Made by a program: the position numbers and the translations under genes
The notes under the pieces: model-generated
The model's input: only the letters and a program-made list of their open reading frames with translations
What the model was told of the DNA's origin: nothing
Database searches by the model: none
Shown: piece by piece, positions 12,531 through 28,592 of the stretch
Layout: the number at the start of each line of letters is the position of its first letter
Position numbering within the stretch: the stretch's first letter is position 1
Source of the DNA: Mangifera indica
Lineage: Eukaryota > Streptophyta > Magnoliopsida > Sapindales > Anacardiaceae
DNA: 64,000 bases
Assembly (NCBI RefSeq): GCF_011075055.1
Contig: NC_058152.1
Location: 3,782,001 to 3,846,000, forward strand
Direction of reading: 5' to 3'

Positions 12531-13404
12531 TAAATGCAAAATTAAATAAAAGAATAACAATAATTAAAGCATACATAATTTGTATTTGACAAATAAGGTA
12601 ATATAATAATTAGGATATTTGTATTATACAAATATGACAGTAACATATTTGAAAAAAACTAGTGTTAAACATATATTATTTGTATTTGACAAATAAGACA
12701 ATATAATAATGGGGTCCTTATATAGGAAAATTTATATAGAAAAATTATTATGCCAGACAATTAATATTGCCTCCCAAAGTCCACACCCCTCCTGCCAACC
12801 TTCATATTCATTTAATGCATTCCCACCAAGTTTTTCAAATTGCCTCTAACATGGTGGAAAAATCTACTTTGTATATAACTGTTATCAATATATCGTGTGA
12901 CATTGAGAATTCGGAGTGCCGTTTCTTTGGGGTCAGTGTGATTTCAACAAGGGAGAGTAGGGCTTGGAATTACTTGAGGACAGTGATGGAAGTTATATGG
13001 TTTCTTGAAGGCCTTATTTGGATTGATAAACATTTTCGAATATAGTAATCAGACTCATAATTATTATATAAAATAAATTAACTTATAATAAAAATTTGAA
13101 TTTAAATCTTCACGTAAAAGTTTTATCACTCTATTACTCTACTAGCTCCCCTAATATTTGGGTCAAGATGTAATTTTTCTGTATCAAGATATAAAAATGA
13201 ATTGATTTAAATGGTAAATGCATTAAAAATTCATTCAGAAAATCTTGAATTTTAATTAATTAACCAAATAATTATAAATATCAATCACCCATAAAGGACG
13301 GAGGAAAGTCTAGTCCAAACTGTCGGGTCGGGCCGTCAGTATTAGTTCCACGTTTCATTCCCCATGACCCACACCTAAGTCAAGCCATGCTTCAACTTTC
13401 CCAC
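12531..13404. other. Intergenic sequence upstream of the GT34 gene
   Basis: AT-rich with no recognised gene. The frame at 12767-13045 (92 codons) has no family signature. A phrase TTTGTATTTGACAAATAA recurs at about 12580 and 12678, a local repeat about 100 bp apart. Confidence 0.4.
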
Positions 13405-13412
13405 TTAAATAA
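13405..13412 (+). promoter_or_regulatory. Possible TATA box of the GT34 gene
   Basis: TTAAATAA lies 108-115 bases before the ATG at 13520, between an AT-rich upstream stretch and a pyrimidine-rich leader. The placement is reasonable for a TATA box with a short 5' UTR. No transcript evidence is available. Confidence 0.3.
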
Positions 13413-13519
13413 GACGTTTGTCCACTTTCTCGCTCACACCAGTCTGGTGATTCTTCTCCCTGCAGTTTTGTTTCAGGCAAAGACAAAAAACACACCCCGA
13501 CCAACTGTGTGCAGTCAAA

Positions 13520-14875
13520 ATGTTCCGTCACGATTATTCTCCTTCAATGGCGAAACCAAGTACACGTCACAAATCCTCACTTTCAGCTGCCTGGCTCTTT
13601 CTAACCGGCGCATTTGTTGCTCTCTTACTCGTCTGGTCCTTCTCCGCTTTTTCTTCCTCTAGTCAGCGTTTTGATACTCTTTCCGAATCCAAGTCTGCCA
13701 CTGATCGAAAACAGGGACGCTGCGATATGGGGGCTGTGAATTTACAATACGATCCTCCGAATGAAACCTTCTACGACGACCCGCGTTTGAGTTACACTGT
13801 TGGGAACAAAGTCGAAAACTGGAACCAGAAACGAAAAGAGTGGTTCAAGCATCATCCGTCGTTCGCCGCCGGAGCGGCAGAGAGGATTGTGATGGTGACA
13901 GGTTCACAGCCGTCGCCGTGTAAGAATCCCATCGGTGACCATTTACTTTTGAGAACCTTTAAAAACAAGGTCGATTACTGTAGAATCCACGGCTATGATA
14001 TTTTTTACAACAGTGTGTTACTGCATCCGAAGATGAACTCGTATTGGGCCAAAATACCGATTGTCAAAGCAGGGATGCTGGCTCACCCGGAGGCCGAGTG
14101 GATCTGGTGGGTGGACTCGGACGCGCTGGTCACCGACATGGAGTTCAAGCTTCCCTTGCACAGGTACAAGAACCACAACGTCGTCGTTCACGGCTGGCCT
14201 GGGATGATTTACGAGAATAAAAGTTGGACTAGTTTAAACGCCGGTGTCTTTCTCATCAGGAACTGTCAATGGTCTATGGATTTCTTGGAGACGTGGGCCA
14301 ACATGGGTCCCATCAGCCCAGATTTCTCGAAGTGGGGCCCTATTCAACGATCAATCTTCAAGGACAAGCTTTTCCCGGAATCAGACGATCAAACGGCTCT
14401 GATTTATTTACTCTACAAAGAGAAAGAAAAATACTACGATAACATCTATTTAGAAGGCGAATTTGATTTTGAAAGCTACTGGGTAGGGGTGCTGCCAACG
14501 TATGATAATATGACGGAACAATATATAGAGATAGATCGACGGTCGCCGACGCTAAGGAGGCGGCACGCTGAGAAGGTGAGTGAGTTTTACGGCGCGGAGA
14601 GGGAAAAGTATTTGAAGGCGGCCGGGAACGGGAGGGGGAGCTGGAGGAGGCCTTTTATCACGCACTTTACGGGTTGCCAACCGTGCAGTGGGAACCACAA
14701 TCCGATGTATTCTGGAGAGGCGTGTTGGAAGGGGATGGTGAAGGCGTTGAATTTTGCGGATAATCAGGTGCTTAGAAAATATGGTTTCGTGCACCCGAAT
14801 TTGCGTGATTCGAGCTTGGTGTCTCCTGTGCCGTTTGATTATCCTGTTCCAAATGAAGACGGTCCGTGGGGATAA
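13520..14875 (+). CDS. GT34-family glycosyltransferase (galactosyl/xylosyltransferase type), Golgi type II membrane protein
   Basis: Intact single-exon gene of 451 codons. A short basic cytosolic tail precedes one hydrophobic segment (about residues 22-41), as in Golgi type II enzymes. A Ser-rich stem follows, then the GMA12/MNN10 catalytic domain. The metal-binding DxD motif is in WWVDSDAL (DSD at about 199-201). Other family landmarks are GDHLLLRTFKNKVDYCRIHGYD, SLNAGVFLIRNCQWSMDFL and the C-terminal HFTGCQPCSG. GT34 includes xyloglucan xylosyltransferases and galactomannan galactosyltransferases. The divergent N-terminus and length resemble Arabidopsis GT6/GT7 (At4g37690, At2g22900), but the acceptor cannot be read from sequence. 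The second ATG at 13547 (codon 10) has a better start context (CAATGGC) and could be used instead. It stands alone, with foldback transposons on both sides. Confidence 0.93.
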   Translation: MFRHDYSPSMAKPSTRHKSSLSAAWLFLTGAFVALLLVWSFSAFSSSSQRFDTLSESKSATDRKQGRCDMGAVNLQYDPPNETFYDDPRLSYTVGNKVENWNQKRKEWFKHHPSFAAGAAERIVMVTGSQPSPCKNPIGDHLLLRTFKNKVDYCRIHGYDIFYNSVLLHPKMNSYWAKIPIVKAGMLAHPEAEWIWWVDSDALVTDMEFKLPLHRYKNHNVVVHGWPGMIYENKSWTSLNAGVFLIRNCQWSMDFLETWANMGPISPDFSKWGPIQRSIFKDKLFPESDDQTALIYLLYKEKEKYYDNIYLEGEFDFESYWVGVLPTYDNMTEQYIEIDRRSPTLRRRHAEKVSEFYGAEREKYLKAAGNGRGSWRRPFITHFTGCQPCSGNHNPMYSGEACWKGMVKALNFADNQVLRKYGFVHPNLRDSSLVSPVPFDYPVPNEDGPWG

Positions 14876-14951
14876 GGTAATAATTAATTATTGCAATTTT
14901 GTTTAATTCAAGGCAAAAAGGATCATTTTGGCTGGCATTTGATAAAATAAT

Positions 14952-16002
14952 GGCCAAAAGACTTACTCTCGGGTAAGGTAATCTGTGTTGACTTTTGAAA
15001 ACTGAACTATTCATTTTTTTAGATTTGGTTTTTACAATAGAAGATTAAATTATTATTTAAAAAATTTTATTTAAATAAATAAAAATTAATTTCTTAATTT
15101 TAAAAATTAATTATTTTTTAAATTTATTTAAAAAAACAAAAATTAATTTTTTTCCTTAATTTTAAAAATTAATTATTTTTTTAATTTAATTTTAAAAAAT
15201 TAATTTTTTCCTGTTATTATATATGATTTTTAGAGTTTTATGTTTTAAAATGATCAGTCGTTTTCATAAACTTTGAAACATTACACTTACACTCTAAAAA
15301 CTTCATTTCATCTTTTCGATAACTGTTCTTTTCTACGTTTCTCTCCAACAATATCTCTCCTCCATCCGTGGTAGTTTCCTAGTAAGGAAACCACTGAAAA
15401 TCTAGTTGAAATGGTCAGATTTTTGCGCACGAATATGTGCATCGTTGACACATAGATCTATCAAACGACATTGCATTGATGTGGGCATTGTCTGTGCGAC
15501 ACTGTTTGGTTGATCTATGCATTCGCCGATGCATAGATTGTTGCACAGATCTGTGCACGAAAATTTGACCATTTCGATCAGATTTTTGATGGTTTTCGCA
15601 TAAGAAACCCATCATAAAGGGAGAGGAGACGCCACCAGCGAGAAACGCAAAATAGAATGATCATCGAAAAGATTGAATGATGTTTTTAAGATGTAAATGC
15701 AATGTTTCAAAGTTTGAAGGGGGTCATTGTTCATTCTAAAATATAAAACCCTTAAAGCCACATATAATTGGGGTGAAAGTTTAATTTTTTAAAATTAAAT
15801 TAGAGAAAAAATAGTTAGTTTTTAAAACTAAAGGGGAAAAAAATAATTTTTCTTTGTTTAAATAAAAATCTTTAAATGATGATTTTACCTTTTACTTTAA
15901 CAACCAAAACTAACGAATGAATGAATATTCGAGTTTTCAAAAGTCAATGAGGGTCACTTTAGATTTTCACTATACTTTTGATGGGAATAGGTCATTTGGT
16001 CC
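14952..16002. mobile_element. Foldback (MULE-like) element, about 1.05 kb
   Basis: The left end GGCCAAAAGACTTACTC pairs with the right end, which reads GGACCAAATGACCTATTCCC in reverse. The 8-mer AAAATAAT flanks it at 14944-14951 and 16003-16010. Inverted similarity continues toward the centre: a TTTCTAATTGGTCAGATTTTTG-like arm around 15405-15425 pairs with 15560-15590. The copy starts 77 bases past the GT34 stop codon, so it probably lies in or next to that gene's 3' UTR. Confidence 0.75.
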
Positions 16003-16196
16003 AAAATAATTGAAGTTGCTGAATGCACATGACATTAAAATTATGTAGGGAACATCAACTTGTGTACAAATAATAACACATAAAATAACGCACAATTACA
16101 TTATGATATATCATTGTTTGTGTTTATTATTTATGCATTTGTTTCTTTCGAAACATGGGTTCACCAAATATACGTCATCCTCATCAACCCTATGAA

Positions 16197-16922
16197 GTCC
16201 AAATGACTATTTCCCATCCAAGGTTTGGTGCAAACCTATTTCGCACCCGTTAACTATCGAAAATTTAAATACCCATATATCTGCTAAATTGCATTGTTGT
16301 TGTTTACAGTAAAAGTGTCATTTTACAAAAATATATAAAAAAATTAAAAATTTATCATATTTTTACCTCCAGGTTTAAAAACTAACAAATTTTCCTCATT
16401 TAAAGTTTGAAAAATTTACATTTCCCCCGAAGGGTTTTTTCAACACTTTGCTAATGGCCGAAGACAACAGCGACATTCTCCCTTTCTCCCGGCTTCTCTC
16501 TCAGTCCCGATCCATTTTTAATCGTTGCTGATCGAGAAATATGACTAACGAAACCCATTCTTTGCTTCTTATGGAGATGAACGATTCGTCTTCATCGGTC
16601 GATAATGGTTGAAAATGGAGCGCAATTGAGAGAGAAGCTGAGGGGAACGGAGAACGCTGCCGGCAATTGTGCTTGAAAAAACCTTTGGGGGAAATGTTGA
16701 TTTTTCAAACCTTGAGTGGGAGAAAATTTGTTAAATTTTTAAATTTAGAAAATGGGGGGTTATGTGATAAATTTTTAGTTTTTTAAATATTTTAATAAAT
16801 GACAATTTTATCTTTAATAGTAATAATTAAATTTAATAAATAAGTGAATATATAGATTTTCAATAGTTAACGGGGGGAAAAGAATTTGCACCAAACCTTG
16901 GGTGGGACATAGTCATTTGGCC
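16197..16922. mobile_element. Foldback (MULE-like) element, near-complete hairpin, 726 bp
   Basis: The left terminus GTCCAAATGACTATTTCCCA matches the right terminus in reverse (GGCCAAATGACTATGTCCCA). Target duplications CCCTATGAA (16188-16196) and CCCTATAAA (16923-16931) match at 8 of 9. The arms pair nearly to the middle: CATTTCCCCCGAAGGGTTTT (16420-16439) pairs with CATTTCCCCCAAAGGTTTTT in reverse. A GC-richer core around 16440-16690 contains TCTCTCTCA on both arms. Confidence 0.85.
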
Positions 16923-17505
16923 CCCTATAAATATCAAACATAACTTAAACCTCTGCAAATATTACATTATACAGAGTTAATGATGTTTTATATTTAAACA
17001 GCCTCACCAATCATTGAAGCCTCCATGTGCTGCAACTGGAGTTCCAAGAAGGCAAGTAGTAGATTTTCTGAAAACTGTTTCACATATCAGCATCTGCATA
17101 ACCAGGTTCTTCCGAAACTTTTAGCTGTGGACTTGCGGTTATTATGGTTGTTTAAATACTGAAAGATGTATACAAATGTAGCCAGTTATCTGTCTGCCTG
17201 GATTCAGGATGTTCTATGACATATTTATCCGGGATGGTAACTTGGGCGACTTAGATTATAAAATATTTCAGCCTATAAAATAATTTTGACCGTGCAGATA
17301 GAGACTCTTGAGTAATAAAAGTTCATATTTAAAGAAGCAATAATTTTTGAAGTTATATTTTTATAATTACTAATACTTAAATTCCAGTAAAGCAATCACA
17401 AAATCTCTCTATTATAGAACTAGTCTGTAACCATTGTGCTGACATCATTGTCATCGCAACATCCCATCGACACTTCATTGATGTACTGACTCTGGTACTC
17501 CATCA

Positions 17506-19716
<2,211 letters not shown>

Positions 19717-19730
19717 CTGCTGTTGATTAC

Positions 19731-21189
<1,459 letters not shown>

Positions 21190-22768
21190 CTAATTTTGTG
21201 CAGCTAAGAGCAAGCGAAGAGAATGATCCGGAGAACAAGGTACGTGCAGATGCAGCAGAGAAAATGGGCAGAAACTTAAATGGGTAAACGGGGCATTGGC
21301 ACCTGTTTTTTAACCATATTATAAATAATAAAATTATGCTATAATTTTTATAGAAATTATAACATGTGTTTTTATTGATGGTTATTGATTTATTTTTAAT
21401 TTTTAATTATTTAATTATATAATAATATATTATTATTTAAATATAAAAATTATGTTTATAATATTAATCATTATAAATTATTGATCATGGTATTAAGAAA
21501 TTAATAATTTTTAAATTAAAAATAAATCAATTTTTGATTATATAATTTTAATCTATATAGGGTTTCAAAAATTATTAATATAAAATCAATCAAGAAAAAT
21601 TGAAGAATTCTCGAAGAATTACAGTTGAATGTACAAAAAAAGCTTAATTGTGTGAATAGAAAACTCCACATTGCTATATCTAAAATTTTTTTATTATTAT
21701 TGATATTTTAATAATATTTTATTATAAATAATAATGTAATATATAATATAAGTGTATTAAATTAATTTTAATTTTATTTTCACTTATTAATTTTTAAGAA
21801 TAAAAATTAATTTATTTTTAATTAATATATCAAATAAAGAATATTTTATAATAATTATATCTAATAATATATTTAAATAAAAAAATCCCTTCATATTCTT
21901 TTATTAAACTAGTATTTTTTAGGTAATATATTTTTGTAATAATACTTCATTTTTAATAATAAAATATTATCCAAGCTGAATATAGTATATATTGTTGGAT
22001 TATTTGGCTCATAGGAATTTTTTATTACTTATTTTAGGAAATAAAATATTATCAAATTAATTTTTATTTTGTTAAATTTTAATGAAAAGCATACCATTAT
22101 TTTTAAATAATGTGCTCCTAATGAGTAACTATATATATAAGAAAATATGAATTTAAATTTTTTCTGATAATATTTTATGGTCAAATTTTTTAATAAAATG
22201 AAAGAGGTGGCAAACATCTCATGCTAGAATATGATTCCGATGATAAGCTGGCTTGATGTTGTCACCTTGTTGCTTAGTTGCAAAACAACCAATAGGAAAA
22301 TGAGTGAATGAAAAAACACTCAGTAAATTGTAAATAGGTCATCTGTCCATCACTCAAAGGTATGAATATAAATGTGTGAAATGTGCATATCCTCATCTTT
22401 TGCAAGAAACTAAAACCCCTATAATCAATACCATTTCCTTGATAATTGCTTTGGAATATTTTGTTACTCCTTTCAAGTTCACAATATCTGGCAATGGTTG
22501 TGATGATTTCGATTAAATCTTATTGGATTTGGGTTCACTTATTGCAGATTGATCTAATCTAAATACATAAATTGTTAAAAGACAGTTAAGGAATAGTTGG
22601 AAAGGTATTTAAATACTTATGAATATGTCCAAAAATTGCATCTTTACGTGAAGAACGTAACTTATAAATCTTATTGAGTTTCAGTCTATTCATGATGGAT
22701 CTTATTGAGTTTGACTCTTCTTTTGTAAAGGGTGGAAACTGGAAAGTTATTTGCTGGAAATATAAAAC

Positions 22769-24859
22769 CTGTATACTAGAGCTCGGTAGCCTCTCGAATT
22801 AAGATGTTGATGATAGCTCAAAAGACTCTTGGCATCATGTTTGTAATCTAAGGTTCTGTTACACCTTATCCATACCTTGATTGTTCCCTGAATGTCGTCA
22901 TAAAAATTACACTTCCTGTTTCCCAGAAAGATGATGATTATTTCAGAGTGCTGCTCCTTACCATTCAAATGCGAAGCGCCTTCTGGACATTCATATCATT
23001 TGCCCACTTGTTGCAAAGATAGTTATTGTAGTACTGAAATATTGACGCATGAAAGAAAGTCATCTGCATTCATTTGTTCAAAAGTTATGTTGGTTATGAT
23101 AGCAGAGAAGGGTTTACCCTGCACTGAGGATCAAGAGGCATAAACAAGGATCCATCGTGTTCTTCCAGGAGATCTCTGTGATAATGGGCATCCATTTTAT
23201 TTAGTTTCCTTGAGATTGGAGTGCACTTTCTCTCCAAGATGTGTGCTTGATTCACTCTTTTAGTGCACTACAACAGGGAAAATTGTTAATGGAACCAACA
23301 AAAGAGAGCAGATATTAAGAAAACATATTAGCGTGTGCACCTCATGGATAGCTTCAAGATCCTTTGCACATTGTACACTGCTCTTGTCTAATTTTACATA
23401 TTCTCCTCTGCAATTCCTTTTTGCCGACTAAGAGAAATGCACAATTTAGTACTTTCTTCTAAATGCATGGAACTAAGCTAACATCTGACTGTAAAAATTT
23501 TCATGTAATCTGAAAGGAAGTTAAAACTTAACCTGGTAGAGTTCATCAGAAATAAGTGCCATACGATGGGCAAATGGAACTTTTGAATTGTCATCAAATT
23601 TTGAATCTGTTGCTGGGTTACCCAGCACATAACCCTGAACCAGTTTGTGGGCATGTTATTGGAGGAAGAAATCAAAAACACCAAGCAATACGGTAAACAT
23701 TGAAGATAAAAGAACACATACTTTGAGATTGATTGGTAGTTGATGCCCAACTTCAGTGCCTGCGGAGTCATAATGATCTTTGAAATTGGCCATAATCAAG
23801 AAGAAATGGGGAATTGAGAAGAGAACTATTCAAATTACCTGCTGATATTTTACTAGCAATGATCGGAACAATCCTTCCCTAATGCGAGTCACCGGCAACA
23901 TAGAGGGGATTTCTAATAAATTCTGGGTGTCTCAGGAACCACTGTGTAGCCAACCAAGACTAATTTGAGAAAATGATTTATCAACATTACAAGTGCAAGG
24001 AATAATCATCCATTATCTTAAGACTTTCACACCTTTCTCAGAAATTCGTAACCTTGTTTTGCAAACTTTGTGTCTCCAGTCTTGGAACTTTGCAGGCTCC
24101 TCGAATAGGAGAATCCGGTGCCTACCGGTGCATTGAGGAAGATTATACTGGAAACCTGGAAATGCATCAAATAGTCCGCTAGAAATCACAAAATACAACG
24201 AAAAATAATCAAAATAAGTTTCATTGCTCAATCGGTCACCAAATCTTCTGCACCTTTGTCCATGAATAAGGATGCAGGGCCATGGTTGGTAAGCTGCCAT
24301 TATTCTTGACAATGTTAAACCGCATAGGGCCTGTGTGCATATAAAATGCATCAAAAAGTTTGTCATATGCAGAGAAACCAAAAGTGGCAAAAAATGAGAC
24401 TAAGAAACACCTATCTCAAAGGCAGGTCCGGAGAAGGCGGAGCAACCAGGGTCTCCAGTAAGCCAAAGCACCAGGGGATCCTCACTTGGGTTTCCTTCAG
24501 ATTCTATAAAATAGTAGAAAAGCTGAACATCTTGGTTCTCATCCACGCCAATGTATCTATATAAAAACACTGTACTAGTTAAAGATAAAAGTACTTATAA
24601 TTTCTTATATATTCTCCTTCTTTGATAATTCCAAAGAGATTAATGAATCCATGAAGTGAAACAATATATGTGAAATTGAACGGCAAACTCACCCAGTTTC
24701 AAGCTTGAAGGGAAGGAAACCTAAAAATCCGGGCAAATACTTGATGGCCGACAGTGAAACCATAGGCCTTAGTAAAAGCACTAGAAAAATCAAATAGACA
24801 TATCCCAAATTGCAGTAGTTGGTCCAAGCAAAGTTCTTCTTATGGATTTGCTCTTTCAT
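22769..24859 (-). pseudogene. Serine carboxypeptidase-like (SCPL) pseudogene, copy A
   Basis: Exons of an SCPL acyltransferase/peptidase can be followed on the minus strand. Exon 1 (24693-24859) has a signal-anchor-like start and IKYLPGFLGFLPFKLETG. Exon 2 (24411-24556) has [16 protein letters not shown] and [14 protein letters not shown]. Exon 3 is 24254-24330. Exon 4 (24033-24155) has [15 protein letters not shown]. Exon 5 (23839-23959) reads QWFLRHPEFIRNPLYVAGDS, then H and a TAG stop (23879-23881), where the family has GDSYSG with the nucleophilic serine. Later pieces are [20 protein letters not shown] (to about 23533) and WIRCNRTLDYKHDAKSLLSY (ending 22769). A further stop follows ALRI near 22966. 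The last exon(s) with the catalytic Asp and His were not found. Most splice sites survive, so decay is fairly recent. Confidence 0.88.
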
Positions 24860-24911
24860 TTTGTCCAATTATTCATAAGTTTCAACTGCTGAAAGGATTT
24901 GAATTCCAATT

Positions 24912-25004
24912 ATGGCTAAGAAAGACAGAAGAGGAAGAGCTGGGTTTGGACTGCTTCCATGGCTGCTACACATGTTCATGGTGCTGGTGATTTATGTATT
25001 TTAA
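24912..25004 (+). other. Small open frame (30 codons), divergent from SCPL copy A
   Basis: The frame MAKKDRRGRAGFGLLPWLLH continues with a hydrophobic tail and ends at TAA. It starts 53 bases upstream of the SCPL ATG on the opposite strand. Copy B at 34056-34148 keeps the frame with three residue changes (G to W, L to V, H to Q). No family is recognised. It may be chance. Confidence 0.2.
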
Positions 25005-25667
25005 GTTGCCAAGTTGGTTCTAAGTTACGTAGGCAATCACATGGGCCATCTTTGTCTCATTTTGCACAAGATGGTAAGGACAGAAGATACATTTTCTCAT
25101 CATACTGCAGAATCACACAAATGTTTACTATTACTTGTTTTCTTCTCTGTAAAAATTTGGGCTTCTCAGGCAATCAGATTGATGAAACAAATTTTGTGAC
25201 TATGAAAATGGAGTTCTACGTGTTATTTTTGTGTCACACAACGATGGTTTTCATAATTAGTTTCTGAAGGTCATTACGAAACAGATAACCCATCACGGAA
25301 GACAAAATCAAGGCAGTGAGTCGGTCCCAAATTGCTAAACTGAAAACTCATAAATGGCATGCATCCATTGTTCCTATATCCAATCAATTGGCATAATGGA
25401 AATGAAATCTGCCTTTTCCTGGTAAATTTTCAATATATCTAGTGAAAAATTGAACATACTATAGACCCTGCAGAACCAATAAAGTAAACAATTACATTCA
25501 ATTTAATATAAACAGTTAAAAAAAAAACATGATTTATTTCAGTTCATCCCAAAAAAGGGATTATGTCCGCGTAATTAATATTAATTCAATATTTCTTCAT
25601 TTTTCTCTTTACAATGAATGTATTTGCATTACTGATACAAGAAAATAATGTATTTATTAATGAATTA

Positions 25668-26090
25668 TTATATCATCCTAAAAAATAATAAGTAAGACTC
25701 ATGTGTGTCGAATCTTATTAATAAAGTAGTTCCCAATTCCAACAATCTCCCACTTGACGAGTATTTCGCACGATGAAGACCAACCTTAACAACACACCTT
25801 GTAAACTTATCCGAACTTACCACTTTTGTTAGGAAGTTTGCGTTATTCATTGTTATGTCAATCTTCTCTAACAACACTACTTTTTATTCCACCATATGTA
25901 ATGACGGATTTTCAGCTAAATAAATAGCCTCTTGTCGCACCTTATCTTTACTGCATCGAGCTTGAAACCAAGCTCTATACACAACCTACGTTACCACATA
26001 GCTTCTTAGCTAACATGTGTCAATTTCATGTATTCTGCTTTAGAAGATGATGAAGCCACAGAACGTTATCTCCTATTCATCCAACAAACT
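25668..26090 (-). mobile_element. Copia RNase H relic, unit A
   Basis: In reverse sense the stretch reads as a broken copia RNase H: VASSSSKAEYMKLTHVS (active elements have VALSSTEAEYMA), then EAMW, RRLCIELGFKLDAVKIRCDK and MNNANFLTKVV. Stops and frameshifts are present. The same relic is in unit B at about 34817-35240, so it predates the duplication. Confidence 0.7.
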
Positions 26091-26115
26091 GCTAGACCAA
26101 ACAAGTTAAAAACAT

Positions 26116-26980
26116 GGCCAAAAGACTTATTCTCACCCAAGGTTTAATACATTCTCAAACTCTCACAACTATTTTTAAAAATTCAAATATCTATTCATCT
26201 GTTAAATTTTGTTGTACTATTAAAGTTAAAAATATTATTTAAAGATTTTATTTAAAAAAATAACAATTTATCTATTTTCTACCATAATTTTGAAAACGGA
26301 TAGTTTTCTCCCTAACTTAATTAAAAAAATTACGTTTTTACCCTTACAATCTAAAGCTTCTATATTTTAGAGTTAAATAGTCATCCCCCGCCCTCCTAAC
26401 TCTAATAATAGATAATTTTATTTAGATAATATTCTAAGTTACTATGCTTAGAGATGCAATGGTTAAATTGACAACAATTTAGTTTAAATACTCTCATATA
26501 CACTATTCAAATTCCCGAATTAGTATTTAGATAATAGGAGTATTTAATAAATAAATAACTTTTATTCTTTTTGTTACAGGTTGAAGTTGTCACCGAAGGA
26601 GTTTTACATGATAAAACACGAGAAAGAAGAATTTAATTGGGAATATTTGTTGACAAAATTTACAACAATAAAACAGTTTACTTTAGAGACATCATCTTCA
26701 TCGTGATGGAGGAGGTTTGCTCCAGTCACTCTAAAGAGAAAGCGTCGGCAAAATAAAAACTTAATAGAAGAAAAATATAGCTTTTTAAAGTTTAATCCTA
26801 GAAAAAACAATAAAATTTTATTATTTTCAATATATTATTGATTAAATGATTATTTTATCCTTAAAAGTAAATAATTTTATTAATTTTAATAACTCACGAA
26901 TGAGAATTTAGAGTTTCGATACTTAACAAAAACCAGTTTGAAACTTCATCAAATCTTAGGTGGGGTTAAGTCTTTTGGCC
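26116..26980. mobile_element. Foldback (MULE-like) element, unit A copy
   Basis: The left terminus GGCCAAAAGACTTATTCTCA and the right terminus GGCCAAAAGACTTAACCCCA (reverse) are inverted repeats. The interior is mostly AT-rich. No clear target duplication is visible at GTTAAAAACAT / TTAGAAGAAA. The copy in unit B (35266-36161) occupies the identical site, so insertion came before the 9-kb duplication. Confidence 0.75.
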
Positions 26981-27111
26981 TTAGAAGAAAGAAAATGTTA
27001 AACTTAAGGGCTCTAACATTAATAGATGTGTATGTATACTAAATACGCTAAAATAGTATTTTCATTACTACTTGATTATATCGTTATAAAATCATTTTCC
27101 CCTAAATAGTG

Positions 27112-27156
27112 AGTCTAGTCTTTATTATTGATTTCGTCAATAATAAAGACTAGACT
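27112..27156. repeat. Perfect 20-bp inverted repeat (hairpin), present only in unit A
   Basis: The arm at 27112-27131 (starting AGTCTAGTCTTTATT) is perfectly complementary to 27137-27156, with a 5-base loop TTTCG. At the matching place in unit B (about 36285-36330) the left arm is present, but the right arm is replaced by an unrelated CGCCATCCGGGTTAGATTA stretch. Confidence 0.9.
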
Positions 27157-27597
27157 ATTCTGGCTAAGCCTCGATGTTACAGACGACGGAAGTCTCCAAG
27201 AACAAACTTTGATTGCTCATATGAAAGCAATGGAATAGAAGGGAATAAAAGCTAATTTATCTCCCCAAGAGAAAACATGACTTTGTTAAAATGTAGAATT
27301 CCCATTTAGAGTTTAAGCAGAGCTTGAGTTTCAGATTGGGTGGCATCATATCAAGATAAAACTCTTTATTTACCCAGTTCAGTGTGTAATCAGTTACTAG
27401 ATTAGGGATTTTACCGATTTTTCATTAAAAGGATTCTATGGCTGCCAAAGTAAAATTCAATTCAACTATTTATGAAGAACTGCAGAAACAGGAAACAAAA
27501 GAAAGTTGACAATGATCACTGTTGCCATATATCTCAATATGAAAGAGCTTAGGCCCTGCTTCTTTGAAATAAATCACTATTCTTCTTCACTTTGACA

Positions 27598-28026
27598 TCA
27601 TCGATCGTCTTCAAACTCACAGATATGTTCTTCATCAATTCTCCCAACAGCAACAATATAGCTCCTCGGCATTGGCATTATCTTTTTACTTGATCCACTT
27701 TTACGCACCTGTACTTGTCCCTGAAGACTATCCGATTCAATTCTATTGCCTAGACTCCTTGAAGGAGCAGCTCTAACGAGCTCTCTCAAATCCTCGTTAT
27801 TGCTCGATGATTTTGACGGGTTAACGCTGTAACTCCGGGGCAAAAAACCCATGTTGACTTGACCCCATGGACACCCCATCGCCGTCCCGAAAGCAATCAT
27901 CTCCGAACAGTCAGTCATCCCCTCCACATACAGTTCCCTCGCCTTCATTAACATCCTTTTTGATGCCCTCAAGCATCTGCTGAATATGCCCGGTTGGTTG
28001 CTCTTCTTGGGTTTTACGTTGCTCAT
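27598..28026 (-). CDS. Uncharacterised plant protein, 142 aa, copy A
   Basis: Intact intronless frame. The N-terminus is basic (MSNVKPKKSNQPGIFSRCLR). It is followed by an amphipathic stretch ASKRMLMKARELYVEGMTDC, a Gly/Trp patch GTAMGCPWGQVNMGFLPRSY, a Ser-rich middle and an acidic tail EEHICEFEDDR. No signal peptide or membrane segment is obvious. I do not recognise a named domain. The ARELYVEGMTDC-type motif resembles small plant-only proteins of unknown role. Its position between the RuvB-like and PUB30-like genes suggests At3g49820/At5g65925 as possible relatives (not verified). The copy in unit B differs at 3 bases, all amino-acid changing (P/S, R/S, V/L). The upstream region, with a pyrimidine-rich tract near 28210-28300, is also conserved between units. 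Confidence 0.8.
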   Translation of the reverse strand: MSNVKPKKSNQPGIFSRCLRASKRMLMKARELYVEGMTDCSEMIAFGTAMGCPWGQVNMGFLPRSYSVNPSKSSSNNEDLRELVRAAPSRSLGNRIESDSLQGQVQVRKSGSSKKIMPMPRSYIVAVGRIDEEHICEFEDDR

Positions 28027-28592
28027 TTCTTCGCCTCTCAGGCACCAAAAAAAAATCTGATATTTTATGTAGACAAGGACTGATGTGGAGGATTATTAAA
28101 TAAGAAATTAGATATTAATTAATTACCATATAGAGAGAGATTATATTACATTTAAAGAAAATCTCGTGGATAATCAGCCATTACATGAATTGGCTAAAAA
28201 GTTATTTTGCATAAACTTTTTTTTTTTTAATTTTTTTCCCTAATCTTTTTATTTCCTCTTTTTCCCTTTCTTCTTCTTCTTCTTTGTCCCTTTTTATCAC
28301 GGTCATCCCTTTTCAATCAAGCCTCAATAAGTTTTCCAAAAATCAAATATAACATTGATGTTTCTCCTATCATCATCATCAATGACTGTCTCATCACAGC
28401 AATGTTACAATTGCTTTGTGGCTAGAATGATTTGATGCTGTTAACAGCTAAAACTGCCTCTTATTTAACTAGAAATTCATTTTTCATAGAAAAAGAATGT
28501 GCAGAATCGAGAAAAGTTTTTTATATAAGAAATATTTACTAATAAAAATAAATAGCGAAGCGATACTTTTGAAACTTAAATAACAAAGAAAA

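Noticed and set aside
24346..24564. Plus-strand frame across SCPL exon 2
   Set aside because: Minus strand encodes the recognised SCPL segment [14 protein letters not shown]; the plus frame has no signature.
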